Shown here piece by piece: positions 28,919 to 37,574 of a stretch of DNA of 64,000 nucleotides. Made by a program: the position numbers and the translations under genes. Within the stretch, counting starts at the first letter, position 1, and each line of letters begins with the position of its first letter. Under the pieces are notes generated by a model. That model had not been told where the DNA came from. It was given only the letters and a program-made list of their open reading frames with translations, and searched no databases. This DNA is from Luteibacter flocculans (GTDB lineage: Bacteria; Pseudomonadota; Gammaproteobacteria; Xanthomonadales; Rhodanobacteraceae). Location of the stretch: assembly GCF_023612255.1 (NCBI RefSeq), contig NZ_CP063231.1, positions 3,900,501 through 3,964,500 of the forward strand. The letters are read 5' to 3'.

Positions 28919-31900
28919 TCAAGCTGGCGGCGCAAGCAGCGCGTCGAGATCGCTTTCGTCGAAGCTGAGGCGTTCGCGGCTGCCACCGCCTTCGAGTACC
29001 GCATCGGCCAGTTCGGCCTTGCGCGCTTTCAGTTCCTCGATGCGTTCTTCCACGGTGCCGGCCGTAATCAACCGATAGACGAACACCGGCTTGTCCTGTC
29101 CGATGCGATGCGCGCGATCGCTGGCCTGCGCCTCGGCGGCAGGATTCCACCACGGATCGTAATGGATGACGGTATCGGCGCTGGTGAGGTTGAGGCCCAC
29201 GCCGCCCGCCTTCAACGACAGCAGGAAGAGAGGCACCTCGCCGTCCTGGAAGCGTCGCACCGGTTCGGCACGATCGCGCGTCTCGCCGGTCAGCGTGACG
29301 TAGCTGATGCGGCGGCGATCGAGCTCGACCGCGATGAGCTTCAACATCTCGGTGAACTGACTGAAGAGCAGCACACGGCGGCCTTCGGCAAGCAACGCGG
29401 GAAGCATGTCCATCAGCAGCTCGAACTTGGCCGAGTCGCGTACACCGCGCGCCGCTTCGAGTTTCACCAGACGCGGATCGCAGCACACCTGGCGCAGCTT
29501 GAGCAGCGCATCGAGCACCACGATGCCGCTGTGTGCGATGCCACGTTGCGCGATGACCTCGCGCAGTTCCTCAGCAAGCGAGAGGCGCAGGCTTTCATAG
29601 AGATCGCGCTGCTTCGCCTCCATCACCACGCGTCGGGTGATTTCCGTCTTCGCCGGCAGTTCGGAAGCTACCTGCGCCTTCGTACGACGCAGGATGAACG
29701 GTGCGATGCGACGGTTGAGCCGATCCTGGCAGTCGTAGTCCTGGTGTTTCTCGATCGGTAGCCGGTAGTGCCGGCGGAAGGCGCCTTCGTCACCGAGCAG
29801 GCCGGGCACCGCAAGATCGAGCTGCGACCACAGTTCGCCCAGGTGATTTTCCAGCGGCGTGCCGGTAAGGCACAGGCAACGCGGCACCTTCATCGCGAGC
29901 AGCGCACGGCGCGCCTGCGTGCGCGGGTTCTTGACCTGCTGAGCCTCGTCGAGCACGACCAGCGAGAACGCCTGTTTGCGCAACGTCTCCACATCGCGCG
30001 GCAGCAGCGCGTAGGTCGTGAGGATGACGTCGTGTTCGGGAATACGGGTGAACGTCTCCGCGCGCTGCGGGCCGTGCAGGGCGAGCAGCGTCAGGCCGGG
30101 GGCAAAGCGCGCCACCTCGGAAATCCAGTTGGGCACGAGGCTCGTCGGCACGACCACCAACGCGGGCGACGTGAGGTTGCCGCTCTCCTTCAGCGCGAGA
30201 AGGTGCGTGATGAGCTGCAACGTCTTGCCGAGGCCCATATCGTCGGCGAGCACGCCACCGGTGCCGGCCTCCGCGAGTGCGTTCATCCAGCGCAGGCCGT
30301 CGCGCTGATAACCACGAAGCTCGGCATGCAGCCCTTCGGGCACGGCGTCGCTCGCGCGTTCCGCGGCTTCGCGCAGGCGCCGCGTGAATCCGCGGAGGCG
30401 TTCGGGCGCCTCGAACGACCCACCGCTCGGCAGCGCCTGGGCCAGCTCTTCCAACCGGCCCGCCTGGACACGCGGAAGATGCAATTGCTGCCGTGGCTTT
30501 TCGAGGTATTCCGCCAGCGGCGCGAGCAGCCCGCGCAGCTCCTTCAAGCGCACGGGCACGCGGCGGCGCTCGTCCACAGGGGCGTACCACACGGAGTCTT
30601 CCGCTTCGCCGGGCGTGGGGCTGAGGCTGAGCTGGTGCTCGGCCAGGGCCTGCGCGACCGCCGGAAGCAGGTTCACCCGGCGGCCTTCCACTTCGATACC
30701 GATTTCGAGATCGAAGGCGCGATCGGCGTCGTCTTCATGGGCCTGGCCGTACCAACGAACAGGCCCTTCGAGCACCTCGAACGGAAAGCTCGGCGCGTAT
30801 TCGAGCACGAAGCCATCGGCCTCAAGCTTCGGCCGCAGCGCGAGCCAGCGAGCCGGCGTGTTCACTTCGAGCGCGCCCGCATAACCCTTGCCGGGAAACA
30901 GCCAGGCGTCGTCGGGCAGCGTATCGGCCATGTCCCAGGGGAGGCCCTCGGTATCGACGGCGGGGTTGAGGCCGACCGACTCGAGGTTTTCCATCGAGGC
31001 CAGTTCTTCGGCGCGGCGCCGGCTGATCTCGAGCAGCGCCCCGTTGCGCACGCGACGGACGAGCGGTTCGCCGCCGCGACCGGGCAGACGTTCACCCGCG
31101 TAGTCGAAGGCCAACCGGCCATACGCCAGGGGCGGGGTGCCTGCGGCCAGCCGCGCATGCCGCGTCAGGGCATGCAGCACGAGCACCGGCCGCGGCGAGA
31201 CCTCCGCACGCTTCATCTCGCCGAGCATCTGCGGCGCAGGAACGCGTGGCCCCATGCGTGCCGCGTCCAGTTCCGCGCGGAACGCTGCGGTGCTTTCCGG
31301 CGGCAGCGGCGGAAGATCGAGCCAGGCGCTTTCTTCGGGAGCAGCTTCGAGCGGCCCAACCTCCGCGTGCTCTGCGTCGAGGAACCACAGCGAGCCCACA
31401 CGGAACAGGCGCTGGCTGGCGGGCACGTCGGGGAGCAGCTTCTGGCTGCCATCCTTCTCGAGGTTCCAGCGCCAGCGCAGCGGATGCGGCTTGCCGCGCG
31501 ACAGCTGCAGGCCGGCCACGCCGCCGAAGAAACAGGGTGCGGTGTCGAGGATCTCCGCGAGCAGCTGGTCGCCCAGCGCGCCGGTGAAGCGGGCGTAGCT
31601 GCGACTCTTGCGCAGGGTCTGCGGCAGGCCGAGCAGCGTGGCGGCCAGTCGCTTCTCGGCGACGGTCAACGAGACGTCGGGAAGGTGCCGGCTATCCAGC
31701 GGCAAGGGTCGGGAGTAGCGCCCCTCGGGGCTCACCGTGAGCAGGACGGGGGCGACGTCGAGATGCGCGGCCGGCTCGTGGTCGTCGTTCACGCCCTCGA
31801 GGAAGAAGCCCAGCACGCTGCGCTCGGCGACGGCGCTTGCGGCGGGCTCGGCGAGGACGCGGCGCCACGCCTGGGGCAGGGTCCCCGCGGCGTCGTCCCG

Positions 31901-31927
31901 CCTGCGCTTGTCGTCCGGTTGATGCAT
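28919..31927 (-). CDS. SNF2-family DEAD/DEAH-box helicase
   Basis: This large (1,002-residue) ATPase belongs to the bacterial Swi2/Snf2 (HepA-like) group. The N-terminal ~540 residues are a variable region. The helicase core follows: DDMGLGKTLQLITHLLAL (motif I), TTYALL, DEAQQVKNPRTQ (II), LTGTPLENHLGELWSQLD (III), LLFSQFTEML (IV), LSLKAGGVGLNLTSAD (V) and DRAHRIGQDKPVFVYRLI (VI). It probably translocates on double-stranded DNA to remodel protein complexes. I prefer the ATG at 31927 over an upstream TTG at 31954. The gene stands alone, between the protease-like gene and gpsA. Confidence 0.9.
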   Translation of the reverse strand: MHQPDDKRRRDDAAGTLPQAWRRVLAEPAASAVAERSVLGFFLEGVNDDHEPAAHLDVAPVLLTVSPEGRYSRPLPLDSRHLPDVSLTVAEKRLAATLLGLPQTLRKSRSYARFTGALGDQLLAEILDTAPCFFGGVAGLQLSRGKPHPLRWRWNLEKDGSQKLLPDVPASQRLFRVGSLWFLDAEHAEVGPLEAAPEESAWLDLPPLPPESTAAFRAELDAARMGPRVPAPQMLGEMKRAEVSPRPVLVLHALTRHARLAAGTPPLAYGRLAFDYAGERLPGRGGEPLVRRVRNGALLEISRRRAEELASMENLESVGLNPAVDTEGLPWDMADTLPDDAWLFPGKGYAGALEVNTPARWLALRPKLEADGFVLEYAPSFPFEVLEGPVRWYGQAHEDDADRAFDLEIGIEVEGRRVNLLPAVAQALAEHQLSLSPTPGEAEDSVWYAPVDERRRVPVRLKELRGLLAPLAEYLEKPRQQLHLPRVQAGRLEELAQALPSGGSFEAPERLRGFTRRLREAAERASDAVPEGLHAELRGYQRDGLRWMNALAEAGTGGVLADDMGLGKTLQLITHLLALKESGNLTSPALVVVPTSLVPNWISEVARFAPGLTLLALHGPQRAETFTRIPEHDVILTTYALLPRDVETLRKQAFSLVVLDEAQQVKNPRTQARRALLAMKVPRCLCLTGTPLENHLGELWSQLDLAVPGLLGDEGAFRRHYRLPIEKHQDYDCQDRLNRRIAPFILRRTKAQVASELPAKTEITRRVVMEAKQRDLYESLRLSLAEELREVIAQRGIAHSGIVVLDALLKLRQVCCDPRLVKLEAARGVRDSAKFELLMDMLPALLAEGRRVLLFSQFTEMLKLIAVELDRRRISYVTLTGETRDRAEPVRRFQDGEVPLFLLSLKAGGVGLNLTSADTVIHYDPWWNPAAEAQASDRAHRIGQDKPVFVYRLITAGTVEERIEELKARKAELADAVLEGGGSRERLSFDESDLDALLAPPA

Positions 31928-32014
31928 CCCTATCGATCCCGCCCGCGCGACCAAAACAGGAAGCTTAGCAAAGGCGGGATCGGGAACCCGTAGGACTTTT
32001 ACCCCATGGACCGG

Positions 32015-32054
32015 CCCGGTTCAGCGAGCCGGGTGACGCCATCAAGCGGCGTCA
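32015..32054 (-). terminator. Hairpin pair at the 3' end of gpsA
   Basis: A 7-bp stem that includes the gpsA stop codon (32034-32040 with 32048-32054) is followed by a second stem (32015-32021 with 32027-32033). There is no T-run, so these may be 3'-end stabilising hairpins rather than an intrinsic terminator. Confidence 0.4.
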
Positions 32055-33089
32055 GACGGGCCGGTTGGGGAACAGATCGACCGGGTATTCGGCCTTCTGC
32101 TCACGCCCCATCAGGGTGCGCAAGCCTTCCTCCGGCGTGACCTCGCCGTGCAGCACGGCACGGACACCGAACGAAATGGGCAGGTCGAGCCCGTGGAAAT
32201 CCGCCAGGCGGGCCACCTCGTCCGCCGTGACCACGCTTTCCACCACCTGGCCGATCTGGCGCACGGCCTCCTCCAGCGGGACACCGCGCCCCAGGGCAAG
32301 GCCCAGACGGCGGTTGCGCGAGAGGTCGCCCGTGCAGGTGAGCACGAGGTCGCCGAGGCCGGCGAGGCCCATGAGCGTTTCCGGCCGGGCACCAAGAGCG
32401 ACCCCGAGGCGCAGCATCTCGTTCATACCGCGGGTGATCAGGCCGGCACGGGCGTTGAGGCCCAGCTCCATGCCGTCGGCCACGCCGGTCGCAACGGCAA
32501 GCACGTTCTTCATCGCGCCACCGAGTTCCGCGCCGAGGATGTCGTGCCCGGTGTAGGCGCGGAAGTTGGGGGCGTGCAGCAGAACCGCCAGTTCCTTCCC
32601 GAACGCCTCGTCCGTGGCATGCACGGTGACGGCACTGGGCAGGCCGGCTGTGACCTCACGGGCGAACGACGGGCCGGTGACCACGGCGGCGGCCCGCCCC
32701 GGAAGCTTCTCGTTGACCAGCTCGTGCAGGAAGCGGCCGGTACCGGTCTCGAAGCCCTTGGTCGCCCAGGACACGCGGGTATGCGGTTCGAGCAGCGGCA
32801 CGATCTGGTCGAGCAGCGCCGCGAAGGCGTGGCTCGGCACCACCAGCAGCACGATATCGGCACAGCGAAGCACGGTGGCGAGGTCCGCTTCGTAGGTCAG
32901 CTCGCGCGGGAGATCGAGGTCCGGCAGGTAGCGCAGATTGCGCCGCGCCGCGGCCATGGCGGCCAGGGCGTCGGCGTCACGTCCCCACAGGCGCGTGGGA
33001 ACGTCATTACGCGCCAGCAAGGCTGCCAGCGCGGTACCCCATGACCCGGCGCCGAGAACGGCGACGGTGGGTCGGGACGTGGCGCTCAT
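32052..33089 (-). CDS. gpsA: Glycerol-3-phosphate dehydrogenase [NAD(P)+]
   Basis: This enzyme reduces dihydroxyacetone phosphate to sn-glycerol 3-phosphate for phospholipid synthesis (345 residues). The Rossmann motif is [20 protein letters not shown], and the substrate-site stretch [20 protein letters not shown] holds the catalytic Lys. It starts 3 bp after the secB stop, so secB-gpsA form an operon as in E. coli. Its product is the substrate of PlsB, encoded at 49.3 kb. Confidence 0.96.
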   Translation of the reverse strand: MSATSRPTVAVLGAGSWGTALAALLARNDVPTRLWGRDADALAAMAAARRNLRYLPDLDLPRELTYEADLATVLRCADIVLLVVPSHAFAALLDQIVPLLEPHTRVSWATKGFETGTGRFLHELVNEKLPGRAAAVVTGPSFAREVTAGLPSAVTVHATDEAFGKELAVLLHAPNFRAYTGHDILGAELGGAMKNVLAVATGVADGMELGLNARAGLITRGMNEMLRLGVALGARPETLMGLAGLGDLVLTCTGDLSRNRRLGLALGRGVPLEEAVRQIGQVVESVVTADEVARLADFHGLDLPISFGVRAVLHGEVTPEEGLRTLMGREQKAEYPVDLFPNRPV

Positions 33090-33092
33090 CGC

Positions 33093-33584
33093 TCAGCTAT
33101 TGAGCGGATGGGCACCTGCGCCTTCAAGCTGCTGGCGCTGCTGTTCGGCGTAGAGGGCGTCGAAGTTGATCGGCTGGAGCAGGAACGGCGGGAAACCACC
33201 CTCCTGGATCATCGACGAGACCATCTGGCGCGCGTACGGGAACAGCAGGTTCGGGCAATAGGAACCCAGGATGCCGTCGCGGTCGTCGCCGGTGAAGCCG
33301 GCGATGCCGAAGATGCCCGCCTGGTGCACTTCGGCCAGATAGGCCGTGCGCTCGCCGAGGTTGCAGGTGAGGGTCAGGCTGAGGACAACCTCGAAGAGAT
33401 CGTTGCCCAGGTCCACGGCCTTGTGGCCGAGGTTGAGCTGGACCTGCGGCTGCGCCTCGGTCTCACCCATTTCCTGGAACACCTGCGGGGCGTTCGGCGC
33501 CTCGAAGGAGGCGTCCTTCACGTAGATCTTCTGCAGCATGAGCTGCGGCTGGCCGGCCTGGCCGTTGGCGGTGATTTCTGCCAT
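33093..33584 (-). CDS. secB: Protein-export chaperone SecB
   Basis: SecB is a tetrameric cytoplasmic chaperone that delivers unfolded preproteins to SecA (163 residues). Family stretches are IYVKDASFEAPNAPQVF near the N-terminus, YLAEVHQAGIF, and GSYCPNLLFPYARQMVSSM followed by GGFPPFLLQPINF. The ATG at 33584 is chosen because GAGGA lies upstream and the length matches; a longer open frame to 33791 has no SecB-like sequence. Coupled with gpsA. Confidence 0.96.
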   Translation of the reverse strand: MAEITANGQAGQPQLMLQKIYVKDASFEAPNAPQVFQEMGETEAQPQVQLNLGHKAVDLGNDLFEVVLSLTLTCNLGERTAYLAEVHQAGIFGIAGFTGDDRDGILGSYCPNLLFPYARQMVSSMIQEGGFPPFLLQPINFDALYAEQQRQQLEGAGAHPLNS

Positions 33585-33888
33585 TGCGTAGTCCTCGAAA
33601 AGGCGTCGTGTGGGCTGACTGCGTGCCGCTGGCACGAAAGCCGGGATTGTTTCACACAACCCGGCGCGCCGCACAGTCCGGCTTGCGCCGCCGCGCCAGA
33701 TTCTGAGAGAATGCCCGGCTTCCCTATGCCAGCCCGACATGTCGGGCAGGTCCGTCACGCGATGCGGGCCTTGTCGGCGGAAGTGCTCCAACCTCCAGCC
33801 ATCGCGTGGCGTCCGGTCAATCGGCGCGCTGCTGGGCCGATGCCGTCCTGGCCAAAGGGCGGTCCAACGAATCTATAAGGAGGCCACC
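33585..33888. other. Intergenic region between secB and rpmB
   Basis: This 304-bp region carries the divergent promoters of secB-gpsA and rpmB-rpmG. A candidate rpmB promoter is TTGCGC (33683-33688) with GAGAAT (33707-33712), 18-bp spacing, weak match. A 16-bp perfect palindrome GCCCGACATGTCGGGC (33732-33747) lies downstream and would fall in the rpmB leader. No gene was recognised. Confidence 0.5.
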
Positions 33889-34125
33889 ATGGCCCGTAGA
33901 TGCCAAGTCACCAACAAGGGTGTGCAGACCGGTAACAACGTCTCGCACGCGAACAACAAGACCCGTCGCCGCTGGTTGCCGAACCTGCACGAGCGTCGCT
34001 TCTGGGTCGCCAGCGAGAACCGCTGGGTGAAGCTGCGCGTTTCCAACCACGCGCTGCGCACCATCGACAAGAACGGCATCGAGTCCGTGCTGGCCGACCT
34101 CCGTTCCCGCGGCGAAAAGATCTAA
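33889..34125 (+). CDS. rpmB: 50S ribosomal protein L28
   Basis: This large-subunit ribosomal protein has 78 residues and the typical opening [20 protein letters not shown] and basic core [14 protein letters not shown]. The AAGGAGG site just upstream fixes the ATG at 33889. The only Cys (CQVT) means there is no zinc ribbon. It is co-transcribed with rpmG 12 bp downstream, as in most proteobacteria. Confidence 0.98.
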   Translation: MARRCQVTNKGVQTGNNVSHANNKTRRRWLPNLHERRFWVASENRWVKLRVSNHALRTIDKNGIESVLADLRSRGEKI

Positions 34126-34137
34126 GGAGATCGAGAC

Positions 34138-34302
34138 ATGGCAAGCAAGCGCGATAAGCACCGCCTGATTTCCACCGCGGGCACCGGTCACTTCTACACG
34201 ACCACGAAGAACAAGAAGAACACCCCGGAAAAGATGGTCTTCATGAAGTACGACCCCGTCGTCCGGAAGCACGTCGAATACAAGGAAGGCAAGATCAAGT
34301 AA
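34138..34302 (+). CDS. rpmG: 50S ribosomal protein L33
   Basis: This 54-residue ribosomal protein begins [20 protein letters not shown] and ends [10 protein letters not shown]. It has no cysteine, so it is the zinc-independent form. AAGGAGAT lies about 8 nt before the ATG. It is the second gene of the rpmB-rpmG operon and ends 27 bp before a strong terminator. Confidence 0.98.
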   Translation: MASKRDKHRLISTAGTGHFYTTTKNKKNTPEKMVFMKYDPVVRKHVEYKEGKIK

Positions 34303-34329
34303 GCGCATAGCGCTTCGGATCTTCGAAGG

Positions 34330-34358
34330 ACCCCGCCTCGATGGCGGGGTTTTTTTTT
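34330..34358 (+). terminator. Rho-independent terminator of rpmB-rpmG
   Basis: An 8-bp stem ACCCCGCC/GGCGGGGT (34330-34337 with 34343-34350) and a 5-nt loop are followed by an uninterrupted run of T up to 34358. A textbook intrinsic terminator. Confidence 0.95.
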
Positions 34359-34384
34359 GGTTCATCGCCAATGCGGGGCCTGGG

Positions 34385-34576
34385 CGATGTGGGTTCCGGC
34401 TACACCGCTTCGTTGGCTTCTCGCCGCCGTGGCGGCGAGGGGAAGCTTGCCGGTGGGAGCCAGCCTGCTGGCGATCGGGGCCTGACTCACTGCTACACCG
34501 CTTCGTTGGCTTTTCGCCACCAGGGTGGCTCCCACCCTGCTCCGCTGGCTTCTCGCCGCCATGGCGGCTCCCACAT
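34385..34576. repeat. REP-like palindromic repeat array (copy B, inverted)
   Basis: This non-coding array between rpmG and the desaturase gene has the same modules as the 9.3 kb array but in reverse orientation. It contains CACCGCTTCGTTGGCTT twice, GGGAGCCAGCCTGCTGGCGA, CGCCACCAGGGTGGC and CGCCGCCATGGCGGC. The segment 34492-34532 is the exact reverse complement of 9292-9332 (41 bp). With the two flanking terminators it fills the 360-bp gap 34303-34662; no gene is present. Confidence 0.8.
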
Positions 34577-34610
34577 GTATCCTTCCCGGAAATGCGCGAC
34601 GAGCCAATAA

Positions 34611-34642
34611 AAAACCCCGCCGTCTTTCGACGGCGGGGTTTT
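34611..34642 (-). terminator. Terminator of the desaturase gene
   Basis: A perfect 14-bp stem (34611-34624 with 34629-34642), loop TTTC, has T-runs on both sides. It lies 20 bp after the desaturase stop on the minus strand and may act in both directions. Confidence 0.92.
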
Positions 34643-34662
34643 TCATGTCACGACCGAGGGTG

Positions 34663-35856
34663 TTACGCGCCGACGGCCGAGTAACCCTTCAAGCGCTGTG
34701 CGAACTGCTGGAGCGAACGGATGCCGCTCTGCTCCGCTTCGACGATCCATTGCTGGAGCGCCTTGAGCGACTTGTCGGCACCGCGCTCTTCCATCAACGC
34801 CACGAGGCGTGCACGGAATTCGCAGACCGTCTTCAACGCCGGCCGGTTAGCCAGCGCGGCCTGCAGACGCTCGCGCGCGTCGTTGTCGAGCCAGCGGCCG
34901 CCATCGGCAAGGGCGCGGCGCAGGCGACGCGGTACCGACTTGATGCTGTCGCCAGCCTGGGCCATTTCCTCGCGCATCGTCGGCAGGATCACGTTGCGGT
35001 AGTAATCGGTGGTGGCCTGGAAACGCAGCGCCAGCACGCCCTTGAGCGTTTCGGCGTCCGGCAGGTGCACGTTCGGGCGGATGTTCAACGTCGGCGCCAC
35101 GCGAAGTACCTTGGCGAGACCGACGAAGCGCAGGCCGCAGATCGTGGCCCAGCCAATGTCGAACTCCCACTTGCGCAGCGCGAACTTCGCCGAGCTCGGG
35201 AAAGCGTGGTGGTTGTTGTGCAGCTCTTCGCCGCCGATCCAGAAGCCCCAGGGCGAGATGTTCGTCGCCGTGTCGGAGCTTTCGAAGTTGCGGTAACCCC
35301 ACCAGTGACCGATGCCGTTGACGAAGCCGGCAGCCCAGAACGGAATCCAGATCATCTGGATCGCCCAGATCGCGAGACCGACCACGCCGAACAGCGAGAT
35401 GTCGATCACCGCCATCAGCGTCGGACCCCAGTAGGGATGACGACCGAACAGCGTGCGCTCGAACCAGTCGTCCGGCGTACCGCGGCCGTACTTCTCCATG
35501 TCGGCCTTGTTGTAGCTGGCCTCACGATAGAGAGACACGCCGTCGAGGAAGACCTTCTTGATGCCGAAGATCTGCGGGCTGTGCGGATCTTCCTCGGTCT
35601 CGACCTTGGCGTGATGCTTACGGTGGATGGCAACCCACTCCTTCACCACCATGCCGGTCGTCAGCCAGCCCCAGAAACGGAAGAAGCCGTTGAGGATCCA
35701 GTGGAAGTCCACACCGCGATGGGTCGCGCTACGGTGGTAATAGAGCGTCACCGTGAAGATGGTGAGCTGGGTGACCACCAGCACATAGACCAACATCTCG
35801 CCCCAGCTTGCGCGGGCGAGTCCGTTGGCGAGGAAATCGAGCAGGGTGTCGAACAT
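34663..35856 (-). CDS. Membrane fatty-acid (acyl-CoA delta-9 type) desaturase
   Basis: This diiron membrane enzyme would put a double bond into saturated acyl chains to adjust membrane fluidity (397 residues). The three His boxes are present: HRSATHRG, HRKHHAKVETEEDPHS and HNNHHAFPSS. Hydrophobic helices surround them (MLVYVLVVTQLTIFTVTLYY near residues 21-40; the FGVVGLAIWAIQMIWIPFW region). The C-terminal ~120 residues are helical and charged. It stands alone, with its own terminator. Confidence 0.93.
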   Translation of the reverse strand: MFDTLLDFLANGLARASWGEMLVYVLVVTQLTIFTVTLYYHRSATHRGVDFHWILNGFFRFWGWLTTGMVVKEWVAIHRKHHAKVETEEDPHSPQIFGIKKVFLDGVSLYREASYNKADMEKYGRGTPDDWFERTLFGRHPYWGPTLMAVIDISLFGVVGLAIWAIQMIWIPFWAAGFVNGIGHWWGYRNFESSDTATNISPWGFWIGGEELHNNHHAFPSSAKFALRKWEFDIGWATICGLRFVGLAKVLRVAPTLNIRPNVHLPDAETLKGVLALRFQATTDYYRNVILPTMREEMAQAGDSIKSVPRRLRRALADGGRWLDNDARERLQAALANRPALKTVCEFRARLVALMEERGADKSLKALQQWIVEAEQSGIRSLQQFAQRLKGYSAVGA

Positions 35857-36090
35857 GGAGTCGTTACCGCGCGGCAGTGAAAGGGTTCTTGCGTCACCAG
35901 TCTAACGAGCCCCTTCCGTACCCACCAGCACGGAGATCGGCAAAATGTGAAGAGCGCTGTTGTGGTCGGGACGGGCCATTCCGCACAATCGCCCGATGAC
36001 ACACCGCCCGCTCGTTCAGCGAGTTCAAGATCGATTGCCCTGTTGGGCGCGTAATCCTGCGCGTAAGCCGCAGATCGGCGCCGTTCGCTC

Positions 36091-36822
36091 ATGATCGAGA
36101 GCGGTTTGCTGAATGTGCAGTCCGTTTCCCGTCGCCGCGCGGGTCGCTCCGCCGTGGCCGACCTGTCGTTTTCCCTGAACCGCGGTGAAGTACTGGGGCT
36201 TCTGGGCGTCAATGGCGCGGGGAAATCCACCACTTTGGCGATGCTTGCAGGGGCACTTCGTCCCGAGAGCGGGCGCATCGATCTCGGGGGCCGCGACTTC
36301 GTGTCGCAGCCCGATATCGCCCGTCGCCTGGTCGGCTGGTTGCCCGAGAACGCGCCTCTGTGGCCAGAGCTTTCGGTCGAGGAACACCTCGTCGCCTTCG
36401 CTCGCCTGCGCGGCATGACGCGCGCCCAGGCACGCCAGGCGGCGGACGGCGTGCTCGCGCGGCTGCAACTGGGCGATCTACGCCGCCGGCTGGCCGGCGT
36501 GCTGTCCCAAGGCCAGCGCCAGCGCCTCGGTCTGGCCTGCGCGCTCGTCCACGCCCCCGCCCTGCTCATCCTCGACGAGCCCGCGAATGCGCTCGATCCC
36601 GTTCAGGTCGGGGAACTGCGCAAGGTGATCCGCGAACGAGCGGCCGCCGGTGCCGCGGTGATTCTGTCGACGCATGTACTCGCCGAGGTGGTGGCCGTGT
36701 GCGACCGCGTCGTCATTCTCCACGAGGGCCGACTCCGCTACGACGCGCCGCTGAGCCGCGAGGGTGACGGGGCCTCACTGGAACATCACTTCTTCTCGAT
36801 CGCCACCGGAGCCGCCGCATGA
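36091..36822 (+). CDS. ABC transporter ATPase, GldA/NosF-like
   Basis: This is the ATP-binding subunit (243 residues) of an ABC-2 type system. Walker A is GVNGAGKST, the signature LSQGQRQRLGLA, Walker B LLILDEPANALDP, and the switch His is in STHVLAEV. It is the first gene of a tightly packed operon: it overlaps the permease gene by 4 bp, and a GldG-like protein and a DUF4340-like protein follow. The order matches the GldA-GldF-GldG type clusters found in many non-gliding bacteria; the substrate is unknown. Confidence 0.88.
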   Translation: MIESGLLNVQSVSRRRAGRSAVADLSFSLNRGEVLGLLGVNGAGKSTTLAMLAGALRPESGRIDLGGRDFVSQPDIARRLVGWLPENAPLWPELSVEEHLVAFARLRGMTRAQARQAADGVLARLQLGDLRRRLAGVLSQGQRQRLGLACALVHAPALLILDEPANALDPVQVGELRKVIRERAAAGAAVILSTHVLAEVVAVCDRVVILHEGRLRYDAPLSREGDGASLEHHFFSIATGAAA

Positions 36823-37574
36823 CCGTCGCCGCGGTTGCCGGACTGGAACTCCGCCGTCTTGCCGTACGCCCGCTGGCCTGGGCATTGGCGGCTTTGACCA
36901 TCGCCTGGCTGGCCTGGACCTTCGTGCTCGGACTCGGGCAGTTCCTCGGCGCGCAGGTCAAACTGGCCGCCGTGGCCGACGCCCCCGGATTCACCGATCT
37001 GGTCGCCATTCCGCTCCTGGCGGAACTGGCGAAACTGGCGTTTCTGGTGGTGCCGCTCATGACCATGGGTTTGCTGGCGGGCGAACGGCGCACCGGCACG
37101 CTGGCGCTGCTGGCATCCACCGGACTCGCCCCTTGGCGCATCGTGGTGGGCAAATACCTGGCCGTACTGGCCTGGCTCGTCCTCTGGTTGCTCGCCACGC
37201 TGGCGATGCCGCTACTGGTTGGCGCCGGGTCGACCGCTGACTGGGGCAAGCTGGCCTCCGCGACGCTGGGCACCGCACTCATGCTCGCCACGCTGGCCGC
37301 CATCGGCATTGCCTGCTCGGCCGCGACGTCCTTTCCCGCCATCGCGGCCGCCATGGCCCTGATCATTACGCTGGCGTTGTGGACGATCGACCGCGGCGCG
37401 CAGGCCGCCGGCGTCAACGGAGGGTTTCTGGAATGGCTGACGTTGGCGACGCATCTGCAGAATCTGCTTCGCGGCCTCGTGGTCACCAGCGATCTGGTCT
37501 GGTTCGCCCTCGCTATTACGCTCTCCCTCATTCTCGCCACGCGCCGACTCGGCAGTGACCGGGAGCGCCAGTGA
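36819..37574 (+). CDS. ABC-2 type permease, GldF-like
   Basis: This inner-membrane permease of 251 residues has six hydrophobic segments, including LAWALAALTIAWLAWTFVLG near the N-terminus, LAKLAFLVVPLMTMGLLAG, and VWFALAITLSLILATRRLG at the end. The short motif GERRTGTLALLASTGL is typical of ABC-2 permeases. It overlaps its neighbours by 4 bp on both sides, indicating translational coupling. Confidence 0.87.
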   Translation: MTVAAVAGLELRRLAVRPLAWALAALTIAWLAWTFVLGLGQFLGAQVKLAAVADAPGFTDLVAIPLLAELAKLAFLVVPLMTMGLLAGERRTGTLALLASTGLAPWRIVVGKYLAVLAWLVLWLLATLAMPLLVGAGSTADWGKLASATLGTALMLATLAAIGIACSAATSFPAIAAAMALIITLALWTIDRGAQAAGVNGGFLEWLTLATHLQNLLRGLVVTSDLVWFALAITLSLILATRRLGSDRERQ